The notes under the pieces are model-generated. The model did not search any database and was not told the origin of the DNA. It was given only the letters and a program-made list of their open reading frames with translations. The position numbers and the translations under genes were made by a program. From Chloroflexota bacterium (GTDB lineage Bacteria; Chloroflexota; Dormibacteria; Dormibacterales; Dormibacteraceae): 34,975 nt of DNA. The stretch is from positions 1-34,975 of the forward strand of contig VBDS01000039.1 of the NCBI GenBank assembly GCA_005889085.1. Direction: 5' to 3'. This document shows, piece after piece, positions 23,400 through 30,278 of this stretch (its first letter is position 1; each line of letters begins with the position of its first letter).

Positions 23400-23791
23400 C
23401 CGAACGGCGTATCACCTTCACCCGCGAGCAGATCGCCGCCTATGCCGAGGCATCCGGCGACCACAATCCGATCCACCTCGACGACGAGTTCGCGCGGTCA
23501 GCCGGCCTGCCCGGCGTGATTGCCCACGGCATGCTGCAGATGGGGATCGCCGCGACAGTCGCTGCCGAGGCCGCCGGCGGTCCGGATCATCTGCGACGGC
23601 TGTTCGTTCGCTTTGCAGGGATGGTCGAGCCGGGCGACACGGTGACGTTTCGCGCCGAGTCGAACGGCCCGAACAAGCTCGGCCTGAGCGCGCTCAACCA
23701 GCGTGGCGAGGCCGTGCTGACGAAAGCTGTCGCAGAGTACGACGGGCACCCTCTCCCCTCAGGGGAGAGGGATCAGAGGAGAGGGGCGTGA
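23396..23791 (+). CDS. MaoC-like hotdog dehydratase subunit (HadB-like)
   Basis: 131 aa from GTG 23396, which overlaps the previous stop (GTGA). The catalytic hydratase-2 motif is complete: ASGDHNPIHLDDEFAR with the Asp and His of the dyad, followed by GVIAHGMLQMGIAA and VRFAGMVEPGDTVTF. It should act on (3R)-hydroxyacyl thioesters together with the HadA-like subunit. The last 14 or so residues (HPLPSGERDQRRGA) are encoded by a perfect 10-bp inverted repeat plus purine-rich sequence and look like a non-conserved tail added by a repeat insertion. The stop overlaps the acyl-CoA dehydrogenase start (GTGA). Confidence 0.85.
   Translation: MTERRITFTREQIAAYAEASGDHNPIHLDDEFARSAGLPGVIAHGMLQMGIAATVAAEAAGGPDHLRRLFVRFAGMVEPGDTVTFRAESNGPNKLGLSALNQRGEAVLTKAVAEYDGHPLPSGERDQRRGA
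23749..23771 (+). repeat. Perfect inverted repeat in the 3' end of the HadB-like gene
   Basis: CCCTCTCCCC (23749-23758) pairs with GGGGAGAGGG (23762-23771) around TCA. Repeats of this CT-rich/GA-rich form are common dispersed elements in bacterial genomes. It encodes the C-terminal residues of the HadB-like protein and sits just before the purine-rich ribosome-binding region of the next gene. Confidence 0.8.
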
Positions 23792-24987
23792 CGCTCGAGT
23801 TCTCTCTGACTTCCGAGCAAGAGGAAATTCGCAAGCTCGCCCACCAGTTCGCTGAAAAGGAAATCCGTCCCGTTGCGGCTCAATACGACGAGACCGAGGA
23901 GTTTCCCTACGACGTGGTCAAGAAAGCGCATAAGCTCGGACTCAGCCCCGCGGCATTCATCCCCGAGGAGTACGGCGGCCAGAGCCTCGACTTCCTGACC
24001 GAGCTGATCCTCAACGAAGAGCTCAGCTGGGGCTGCGCGGGTATCGCAGTGTGCATCCAGTCGATGGCGCTTGCGATCGCGGGCATCCGAGCCAGCGGCA
24101 CCGAAGAACAGAAAAGGCGGTGGCTTCCCGAGTTCACGAATCCAGACCGCCTGGTGCTTGGAGGATTGGGGCTGACCGAGCCCGACTCCGGCTCGGACGC
24201 GCTGGCCATGAAGACGCGCGCCACGCGCGTGAGCGACGGCTACGTCCTCAACGGAACCAAGCAGTTCTGCACGAACGGCGGCATCGCCGACTACCACGTC
24301 ATCTACGCCAACACGGACCCCTCGAAGGGTCCTGCCGGCATCGCCTCGTTTCTCGTACCGAAAGACACGCCCGGCCTGCGCATGGGCCGCAAGGAAAAGA
24401 AGCTCGGCGTGCGCGCGAGCCACACGGCGCAAGTGATCCTCGAGGACTGCCACGTCCCCCACGATCATCGTCTCGGCGGCGAACCGGACGCTGAGAAGTC
24501 CGGTCCCGGCGCGCTCGGTGCGCTGATGACGCTCGAGGCGACGCGGCCTGGTGTGGCGGCCGGCGCGCTCGGGATCGCGCGCGCTGCGTACGAGTTCGCG
24601 CTCGACTACGCACAGGATCGCAAGCAGTTTGGCAAGCCTCTGTGGCAGCACGAAGCGGTCGGTTTCAAGCTCGCCGACATGGCGATGAAGATCGATGCCG
24701 CGCGTTTGCTGATCTGGCGCGCGGGATGGATGGCGACCCAGGGCCACTCCTTCGGGCGCGCCGAGGGCTCGATGGCGAAGTGCTTCGCGGCGGACGTCGC
24801 CATGGAGGTGACCACCGACGCGATCCAGGTTCTCGGCGGTTACGGCTACATCAAGGAGTACCCCGTCGAGAAGTGGTTCCGCGACGCGAAGATCTACCAG
24901 ATCTGGGAAGGGACCGCGGAAATCCAGCGGCTGGTCATCTCGCGCGCCATCGCGGGACAGCGCGGCACGATCAAGTTGAGGGGATGA
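23788..24987 (+). CDS. Acyl-CoA dehydrogenase
   Basis: 399 aa from GTG 23788, overlapping the previous stop by one codon (GTGA) and preceded by a long purine-rich ribosome-binding tract. Family signatures: GGLGLTEPDSGSD (FAD and substrate loop), QFCTNGGIADYHV, KLGVRASHTAQVILEDCHVP, DYAQDRKQFGKPLWQHEAV and QVLGGYGYIKEYPVEKWFRD. The catalytic base is Glu374 in YQIWEGTAEIQR, as in short- and medium-chain enzymes. It oxidises a fatty acyl-CoA to the trans-2-enoyl-CoA with FAD, passing electrons to ETF. Chain length is not predictable. It sits in an operon with dehydratase, SDR and hydratase genes, suggesting beta-oxidation or a related route. Confidence 0.95.
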   Translation: MTLEFSLTSEQEEIRKLAHQFAEKEIRPVAAQYDETEEFPYDVVKKAHKLGLSPAAFIPEEYGGQSLDFLTELILNEELSWGCAGIAVCIQSMALAIAGIRASGTEEQKRRWLPEFTNPDRLVLGGLGLTEPDSGSDALAMKTRATRVSDGYVLNGTKQFCTNGGIADYHVIYANTDPSKGPAGIASFLVPKDTPGLRMGRKEKKLGVRASHTAQVILEDCHVPHDHRLGGEPDAEKSGPGALGALMTLEATRPGVAAGALGIARAAYEFALDYAQDRKQFGKPLWQHEAVGFKLADMAMKIDAARLLIWRAGWMATQGHSFGRAEGSMAKCFAADVAMEVTTDAIQVLGGYGYIKEYPVEKWFRDAKIYQIWEGTAEIQRLVISRAIAGQRGTIKLRG

Positions 24988-24990
24988 GGA

Positions 24991-25830
24991 ATGTTTGATC
25001 TAACTGGAAGGGTTGCGATCGTCACCGGTGCTTCGCGAGGACTTGGCCGGCAGGATGCGCTGACGCTGGCCAGGCTCGGTGCTGACGTCGTCATCACCGA
25101 CGTGCTCGTCGAGGATGACCCTAACCTCCAGCAGACGGCGGAGTCCCAGGGCAGCATGCTGGCGCAGGTCGCCGTTTCCCAGGGTTGGGTGCATTCCAAT
25201 GCGACCGCGGAAGAGGTCCGCAAGATGGGCCGCAAGTCTCTCGCCATCAAGATGGACGTGACCAACCGCGACCAGATCCGCGACGTCTTCAAGAAGGTCA
25301 GAGACGAGTTCGGCAAGATCGACATCCTCATCAACAACGCCGCCACGCTCGACCACGCCGCTCAGATCCCCAACCAGTCCTACGAGCTGTGGGACCGCGA
25401 CGTGAAGGTGAACCTGACAGGCGCCTTCAACTGCACCAGGGAGGTCTGGCCATACATGGTCGAGAACAGGTGGGGCCGGCTGATCTTCATGTCCTCGGTG
25501 GCGGGCACGCTCGGTGGCTTCGGCCAGGCCAGCTACTCGTCGACCAAGGCGGGGCTGATCGGCCTGGCCAAGACGGCGGCGCTCGAGGGCGGCCGGCACA
25601 ACATCACAGCCAACGCGATCGCGCCTGGGATCATCGAGTCCGAGGCCGGCAAGGCCGCAGCCGCCAACAACCCTATGTACGAAAGATTCAAGTCGCGCAC
25701 CGTCTTCAAGCGCTTCGGACAGCCGGAGGACATCGCCAACACGATCGCCTTCCTGTGCTCCGAAGAAGCGAGCTACATCACCGGCGCGGTGATCGAGGTC
25801 GCCGGCGGCATACCGCTCTTCACGGCCTAG
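24991..25830 (+). CDS. Short-chain dehydrogenase/reductase, 3-hydroxyacyl dehydrogenase type
   Basis: 279 aa. Classical SDR motifs: TGASRGLG (cofactor loop), NNAA, the SSVAG serine, and catalytic Tyr182 and Lys186 in ASYSSTKAGL; the C-terminus IEVAGGIPL matches the family. Between strand 2 and the next helix there is an insertion of about 30 residues (from EDDPNLQQTAE to NATAEEVRK), longer than in FabG-like enzymes. The Asp at the end of strand 2 (VVITDV) favours NAD(H). Located 3 nt after the acyl-CoA dehydrogenase with GAGGA before the ATG. In this operon it probably oxidises 3-hydroxyacyl-CoA to the 3-keto form, or reduces it; direction and substrate are inference. Confidence 0.9.
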   Translation: MFDLTGRVAIVTGASRGLGRQDALTLARLGADVVITDVLVEDDPNLQQTAESQGSMLAQVAVSQGWVHSNATAEEVRKMGRKSLAIKMDVTNRDQIRDVFKKVRDEFGKIDILINNAATLDHAAQIPNQSYELWDRDVKVNLTGAFNCTREVWPYMVENRWGRLIFMSSVAGTLGGFGQASYSSTKAGLIGLAKTAALEGGRHNITANAIAPGIIESEAGKAAAANNPMYERFKSRTVFKRFGQPEDIANTIAFLCSEEASYITGAVIEVAGGIPLFTA

Positions 25831-25833
25831 CCG

Positions 25834-26634
25834 ATGGGCGAGCTGGTGGACGTCAATCGAGACGGCGCGATCGCACGCGTCGTTATGCATCGCAAGGGCA
25901 ACAACTCGATCGCGGAAGACCTGATGGCGGAGCTTGCCGTGGCCTTCGAAGAGCTGGGCCAGGATCCCTCGGTGCGGGTAGTGGTGCTCGCGTCCGAATA
26001 CGAGAAGTACTTCAGCGTCGGCGCCGATCTCGCATCGCTCGCCGGCATCGACCGCAGCGCACCAGACGCCACTGATCAGATTGCGCTGTTCATGCGGCGC
26101 ATGAACCACCATTTCAACGCCATCGAGCGCTGCCCGAAGCCCGTGATCGCGGCCATCAACGGCCACGCTCTGGGTGGCGGCAGCGAGCTGACGCTGTGCT
26201 GCGACTTCCGGGTCATGGCGGAGGATGGCCGCTCGCGGATCGGCCAGACCGAGTCCTCACTCGGAATCATCCCCGGTGCCGGCGGCACGCAGCGGCTGCC
26301 ACGCCTGATCGGCAAGGCGCGCGCCCAGCGCTACATCATCGAGTCGACCCGGCTCTCCGCGAAGGAGGCGGAGGCGGTGGGCTGGGTCGATCGCGCTGTT
26401 GGCCCAGCGGACTTCCAGGCCGCGGTCGACGAGCTGTCTGGCAGGCTGGCGAAAGCAGCGACTTTTGCCATCGCGATGATCAAGGACGCGATCCGCCGCG
26501 GCGAGGACCTTCGCCTCGACGAGGCACTCGAGATAGAGTCCCAGAACTTCGCCCGCGCAGCGTTGAGCACCGACGCCGCGATCGGCATCATGTCCTTCTT
26601 GAGCAAGCAAGAACCGGAGTTCACGGGATCGTGA
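25834..26634 (+). CDS. Enoyl-CoA hydratase / crotonase family protein
   Basis: 266 aa. The crotonase oxyanion and catalytic region is intact: the FSVGADLASLAG loop, INGHALGGGSELTLCCDFRV with the first catalytic Glu, and RIGQTESSLGIIPGAGGTQR with the second catalytic Glu. Both acidic residues of true hydratases are present, so hydration of trans-2-enoyl-CoA to (3S)-hydroxyacyl-CoA is likely. It starts 3 nt after the SDR stop, at the end of the lipid operon. With the dehydrogenase and SDR it gives three consecutive steps of beta-oxidation; no thiolase is in the window. Confidence 0.93.
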   Translation: MGELVDVNRDGAIARVVMHRKGNNSIAEDLMAELAVAFEELGQDPSVRVVVLASEYEKYFSVGADLASLAGIDRSAPDATDQIALFMRRMNHHFNAIERCPKPVIAAINGHALGGGSELTLCCDFRVMAEDGRSRIGQTESSLGIIPGAGGTQRLPRLIGKARAQRYIIESTRLSAKEAEAVGWVDRAVGPADFQAAVDELSGRLAKAATFAIAMIKDAIRRGEDLRLDEALEIESQNFARAALSTDAAIGIMSFLSKQEPEFTGS

Positions 26635-26690
26635 CGCTCTCGATGTCGAAACCGGCCTCAGCCGTTCGTCGAAGGTGATGGAGGTTTGAA

Positions 26691-27056
26691 ATGAAATACG
26701 TTCTTTTGTTCGCCGGCACGATGGAAGGGATCGACCAGCTCGAGGGCAGCGCTCGCGACCAGGCAATGGCCGACTACGAAAAGTCAAACAGGTGGTTCGA
26801 GAAGTACACGAACGAGGGAAAGGTGGTCGGCGGCGAGGAGCTTCGCGGGCCGAGCACCGCGACGACAGTCTCGCGTAGGAACGGCAAGGTCACAGTGACC
26901 GACGGCCCGTTTATCGAATCGAAAGAGATAATCGGGGGCTTTGCCCTCATCGAGGTGAGCGACCTCGACGAGGCGCTCGAGATGGCCAAGGAGTGGCCTG
27001 GCACCGTGGAGATCCGTCCGATCGTCGACCATTCGCAGGAGCGCCAGGAGCGCTGA
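26691..27056 (+). CDS. YCII-domain protein paired with ECF sigma factor
   Basis: 121 aa; GGAGG lies about 8 nt before ATG 26691. The fold and the conserved block VTVTDGPFIESKEIIGGF (the DGPF-x-E-x-KE signature), followed by EVSDLDEALEMAKEWPG and IRPI at the end, identify a YCII-related (COG3795-type) protein. These small proteins are typically encoded next to an ECF sigma factor carrying a C-terminal TPR-like extension, as here. Their biochemical function is not established; ligand sensing has been proposed. The TGA stop overlaps the probable CTG start of the sigma gene. Confidence 0.88.
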   Translation: MKYVLLFAGTMEGIDQLEGSARDQAMADYEKSNRWFEKYTNEGKVVGGEELRGPSTATTVSRRNGKVTVTDGPFIESKEIIGGFALIEVSDLDEALEMAKEWPGTVEIRPIVDHSQERQER

Positions 27057-28267
27057 CGGGCGGCAGGACCACCCCCGAAGCGGCGGTCGCTGCGGTCTTC
27101 CGCGAGGAGGCCGGACGGCTCACCGCCGCAATGGTCCGGGTTCTCGGCAACTTCGACGTTGCCGAGGAGGTGGTCCAGGACAGCCTCGTCGCAGCGCTGG
27201 AGAAATGGCCGGAACAGGGAATTCCCGACAACCCGGGCGCTTGGCTGATGACCACCGCGCGGAGGCGGGCGATCGACCTCCTGCGCCGCGACAGGCGTTA
27301 CGTCGAAAAGCTCGCCCTGCTGGAGCGCTCGACGTTGCTGAGTGACCCGGCCGAGGCCGACGACAGGCTGCGGCTGATCTTCACGTGCTGCCACCCCGCG
27401 CTGGCGCAAGAGGCGCAGGTAGCCCTCACGCTGCGGGCCGTCGCGGGCTTCACCACCGCTGAGATCGCGGCGGCATTCCTGGTGGCTGAGCCGACGATGG
27501 CGCAGCGCATCGTGCGAGCGAAACGCAAGATCGTCGAGGCCAACATTCCCTACCGCGTGCCGCTGGGCCCTGAGCTGGTGCCTCGGCTCGAGGCGGTGCT
27601 GTCCGTCCTCTATCTGATGTTCAACGAGGGCTACTTGAGCAGAGGGACGGAGGCCGCGATGCGGCGCGACCTGGCCGACGATGCGCTGTGGCTGGCGCGG
27701 ATGCTTGCCGGGCTTCTGCCAGACCAGGCCGAGGTGCTCGGCCTCGTTGCCCTCATGAAGCTGCACCTCGCGCGTTCGCGTGCGCGCTTTGACGCGGCCG
27801 GCGAGATGGTGCTCCTGCCCGACCAGGACCGCTCCATGTGGGATGGGGCCGGCATCGCCGAAGGAGTCGCTTTGATCGAAGGCGCAGCCGCCCTGCGAAT
27901 GCCAGGTCCGTACCAGGTGCAAGCGGCGATCGCCGCGGTTCACTCCGAAGCCAGGATGTGGGAAGAGACCGACTGGCCGCAGATCGTCGCCCTCTACGAC
28001 GCTCTCCTCAGCTTCACCGACACGCCGGTCATCCGGCTGAACCGCGCGGTCGCGTTGGGGCGGGTGAGCGGCGCGCGGGCGGCCTTTGGCGAGGTCAACG
28101 ACCTCGCGATGTCGCTGAGCGGTTACTACCTTTTCCATGCAACACGCGCCGAGCTCCTCGACGAGCTGGGCGAGAAGGTGCTGGCCCGCGAGGCACGGCT
28201 CCGCGCCCTGGAGCTGTGTCAGAACCCGGCCGAGAGGGCGCTGCTAGAGCGGAAGCTGAGTCGCTGA
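27053..28267 (+). CDS. ECF sigma factor with long C-terminal (DUF6596/TPR-like) extension
   Basis: 404 aa if started at CTG 27053, giving an N-terminus of MTGGRTTPEAAVAAVFREE, typical of this sigma group. The first ATG (26993) lies inside the YCII gene, and the next (27131) would cut region 2. AGGAG motifs lie upstream, and the CTG overlaps the YCII stop (CTGA). Region 2 is NFDVAEEVVQDSLVAALEKW and NPGAWLMTTARRRAIDLLRR. Region 4 is ALTLRAVAGFTTAEIAAAFL with the following AEPTMAQRIVRAKRKI. The long C-terminal half has helical repeats and blocks such as YLMFNEGYLSRG and LYDALLSFTDTPVIRLNRAVA. No anti-sigma gene is near. Its last 24 nt overlap the convergent hydrolase gene. Confidence 0.9.
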   Translation: MTGGRTTPEAAVAAVFREEAGRLTAAMVRVLGNFDVAEEVVQDSLVAALEKWPEQGIPDNPGAWLMTTARRRAIDLLRRDRRYVEKLALLERSTLLSDPAEADDRLRLIFTCCHPALAQEAQVALTLRAVAGFTTAEIAAAFLVAEPTMAQRIVRAKRKIVEANIPYRVPLGPELVPRLEAVLSVLYLMFNEGYLSRGTEAAMRRDLADDALWLARMLAGLLPDQAEVLGLVALMKLHLARSRARFDAAGEMVLLPDQDRSMWDGAGIAEGVALIEGAAALRMPGPYQVQAAIAAVHSEARMWEETDWPQIVALYDALLSFTDTPVIRLNRAVALGRVSGARAAFGEVNDLAMSLSGYYLFHATRAELLDELGEKVLAREARLRALELCQNPAERALLERKLSR

Positions 28268-29014
28268 AGCCTCGCCTCGTCGCCAGAGGTTGAGCAGCAG
28301 GCGGACGTGTTCGAGCGTGTAGATCTGCTCCGGCGCCACGAAATGGTGAACACCGGCAAATCGCCTGACGTGGATGTCGGCAAACAGGTGTGCAAGGACT
28401 GCGGCTCTGACCGATTCCGCATCGGAAGTCAGATCTCCGTAACCGAGAAAAACCGGGAACGAGCTAGTCTCGAGCTGCGAGCGGTCGAAACGATAGTCGT
28501 TGAATGCCTGGATCAACGCGGCGATTCCCGCAGGCCGTTTTGCCATCTCTGGCGAGGTCGACGCCGGCGGAGGGGGAGGCTCGACGCCTGGCTTCAGCTG
28601 CTCGCGGACGAAGGCCGCCATGAAGGCGGGGCCTTCGAGGCCCTTCAACCGCTGGACGAGCGCGTCAAATCCTGCGCTCTCTTCGTGGGTTAGGGGACCA
28701 GGAATGCTGGCGGGTTCGAAAAGGGCGAGGCTCCTGATGCGTTCACGCCGGGTCCCGGCGTACGCAAGCGAGAGGAACCCGCCGCCTGAATACCCGAGCA
28801 GGTGGAATCGCTCCAGGTTGTGTTCGGCGGCGAATGTGTCGATCGCTTCCAGCTCGACCTCGACCGAATAGCCGGATGAGGGCTTCGCCTCGCGATAGAC
28901 CTCGAGATCTTTCATGTAAAGGTCGGCGTCGTCCCCGACCGCAGCGCGCAGCGGGCCGTAGCGTTGTGCTGCCGGCGCGACGCCGCCAGGCAGGCAGATC
29001 ACCTGTGGCTTCAT
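28244..29014 (-). CDS. Alpha/beta hydrolase
   Basis: 256 aa from ATG 29014. The nucleophile elbow GYSGGG (Ser in LLGYSGGGFLSLAYA), the HLLGYSGG strand-helix junction, and a C-terminal His (GVHHFVAPEQIY) follow the alpha/beta-hydrolase order; the acid is probably in FLGYGDLTSDAESV. The oxyanion strand is ICLPGGVAP. A Pro-rich loop (EPPPPPAST) lies in the lid region. It is soluble and cytoplasmic; substrate unknown. It lies 16 nt downstream of the CinA-like gene on the same strand, so probably co-transcribed. It overlaps the sigma gene tail-to-tail by 24 nt. Confidence 0.85.
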   Translation of the reverse strand: MKPQVICLPGGVAPAAQRYGPLRAAVGDDADLYMKDLEVYREAKPSSGYSVEVELEAIDTFAAEHNLERFHLLGYSGGGFLSLAYAGTRRERIRSLALFEPASIPGPLTHEESAGFDALVQRLKGLEGPAFMAAFVREQLKPGVEPPPPPASTSPEMAKRPAGIAALIQAFNDYRFDRSQLETSSFPVFLGYGDLTSDAESVRAAVLAHLFADIHVRRFAGVHHFVAPEQIYTLEHVRLLLNLWRRGEASATQLPL

Positions 29015-29030
29015 ATCGCCGACGCTGCCT

Positions 29031-29816
29031 TCATGCCGGTTGGGGTGTGAATCCGAGCTCCCCGGAGCGCTTCCGGATCACCTCGAGCACGTCTTCGACG
29101 CGCTTGGGATCGAGGCCTACGCACCTGATCACCAGCTCCTTGGTTTCGAAGTTCGGGTAAGAGCCCACGGACACGTCCGGCGAACTCTCCTCGAGCTCGC
29201 GCATCAGCGGATAGAACCGCGCCTCCACGGCAAACGAGAAGCGGATCTCGCGCACGGTGGCGGCAGAGCCGCCTGCCAGGAACTGTGGCTCGAGCTCCTC
29301 GGTGAAGATGCCCTTCATCTCCATCGGCACGCCGGGCAGGACGAAGATTCGCTTGCCGCTCGCCTCGTAAACAGCGCCAGGAGCCATGCCGCGCCGGTTC
29401 TTGAAGACGTGTGCGGGCGCGGCGGGGATGCGCGCCATGCGCAGGTTGCCCTCGGTCAGCTCCGGCGACTCGATCAGGCCCATTGAGTGCATCCTCTGCA
29501 CGCGGCGCTCGATGCGGGCGCGAGTCTCCTCCCAGATCACCAGCTGCTTGTCGAGCGCATCCGCCAGAGCGGCGAAGGTGCGGTCGTCAGGTGTCGGGCC
29601 GAGCCCGCCGCTCAGGAAAACGTCGGTCACCTCGGCGTCGACCAGCTCGCGGTGCACCTGGTCGACGATCTCCGCCGGCCGGTCGCGGATCTGCGAGACG
29701 CGCTTGACGGGATAGCCCATGATGCGCAGCCGCTCGGCGATCCAGTGCGAATTGGTGTCCAGCGTGAAGCCGCCGACCAGCTCGTCGCCGATGGCCACGA
29801 TGCTGGAGGTGGGCAC
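29031..29816 (-). CDS. CinA-like molybdopterin-binding domain protein (COG1058)
   Basis: 261 aa from GTG 29816, preceded at 7 nt by TAAGCT. The N-terminal MoCF/Mog-type domain is clear: IVAIGDELVGGFTLDTNSHW, the SGGLGPTPDDRTF loop and PGVPMEMKGIF. Full-length CinA is about 410 aa, with a C-terminal NMN deamidase domain that is absent here; this protein keeps only the COG1058 part plus a short KELVIRCVG... domain. In CinA this part has been linked to ADP-ribose pyrophosphatase activity, so a nucleotide role is possible but unproven. It diverges from the acylphosphatase gene across about 120 bp. Confidence 0.88.
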   Translation of the reverse strand: MPTSSIVAIGDELVGGFTLDTNSHWIAERLRIMGYPVKRVSQIRDRPAEIVDQVHRELVDAEVTDVFLSGGLGPTPDDRTFAALADALDKQLVIWEETRARIERRVQRMHSMGLIESPELTEGNLRMARIPAAPAHVFKNRRGMAPGAVYEASGKRIFVLPGVPMEMKGIFTEELEPQFLAGGSAATVREIRFSFAVEARFYPLMRELEESSPDVSVGSYPNFETKELVIRCVGLDPKRVEDVLEVIRKRSGELGFTPQPA

Positions 29817-29823
29817 ATGTCAA

Positions 29824-29829
29824 AGCTTA
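29824..29829 (-). promoter_or_regulatory. -10 box (TAAGCT) of a leaderless promoter for the CinA-like gene
   Basis: Minus-strand TAAGCT is followed by 7 nt (TTGACAT) and GTG 29816. No ribosome-binding site is present. Confidence 0.55.
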
Positions 29830-29922
29830 GATCTGCGCTCGCCGCTGTCCGCAGATCCCTGGCGGCAAGCGCATAAGGATGTGACCAAGTGATCGCTCCC
29901 CGGTGGGGAGAGAGTGCCTTGC

Positions 29923-29928
29923 TAACCT
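29923..29928 (+). promoter_or_regulatory. -10-like box (TAACCT) for the acylphosphatase gene
   Basis: TAACCT lies 9 nt before ATG 29938, with no Shine-Dalgarno sequence, suggesting a 0-3-nt leader. An inverted repeat (CTCCCC-GGT-GGGGAG, about 29896-29910) lies just upstream in the 120-bp divergent gap. Confidence 0.4.
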
Positions 29929-29937
29929 CGAAGCAAC

Positions 29938-30210
29938 ATGGAGCGGTTGCACGCAATCGTCCGCGGCGATGTGCAGGGCGTCGGGTTCAGGTACTTCGTC
30001 CAGCGCAAGGGGCAGCAGCTCGGCCTGCGGGGATGGGTGCGCAACAACGACGACGGCACGGTGGAGCTGGTCGCCGAGGGTGGCAGGCGGGAGCTCGAAC
30101 AGCTGAAGCATGCCGTGGAAGAGGGTCCCCGGCTGGCCCGGGTTGACCGGGTGGAAACGCGGTGGTCGGAGGCCGCCGGAGGGCTCGACCGATTCGACCT
30201 CGCGTGGTGA
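29938..30210 (+). CDS. acyP: Acylphosphatase
   Basis: 90 aa, the standard length. The signature is complete: VRGDVQGVGFRYFVQRKGQQ, with the catalytic Arg in GFR, and GWVRNNDDGTVELVAEG with the catalytic Asn. The ending RFDLAW resembles the usual F-x-I-x-Y tail. It hydrolyses acyl phosphates such as 1,3-bisphosphoglycerate or carbamoyl phosphate to the acid and phosphate, in the cytoplasm. Likely leaderless from TAACCT. It lies 68 nt before the pyrophosphatase gene, so both phosphate-releasing enzymes could be on one transcript, although a separate promoter is also present. Confidence 0.93.
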   Translation: MERLHAIVRGDVQGVGFRYFVQRKGQQLGLRGWVRNNDDGTVELVAEGGRRELEQLKHAVEEGPRLARVDRVETRWSEAAGGLDRFDLAW

Positions 30211-30225
30211 ATTTTCCGGTTCCCC

Positions 30226-30231
30226 TAAGCT
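30226..30231 (+). promoter_or_regulatory. -10-like box (TAAGCT) upstream of the pyrophosphatase gene
   Basis: TAAGCT lies about 47 nt before ATG 30279, followed by an ordinary leader with a strong GGAGG ribosome-binding site, in contrast to the leaderless genes. No clear -35 box. Confidence 0.35.
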
Positions 30232-30278
30232 ATCCGGTCGCGGCGCTTCTCAGCGCCTCCGCGAATCGAGGGAGGTAA

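Noticed and set aside
26774-28138. 454-codon minus-strand open frame
   Set aside because: Antisense shadow of the YCII and sigma genes, both with clear family motifs.
29896-29910. CTCCCC/GGGGAG inverted repeat as an operator
   Set aside because: Short and of a type common as repeat remnants in high-GC genomes; nothing ties it to a regulator.
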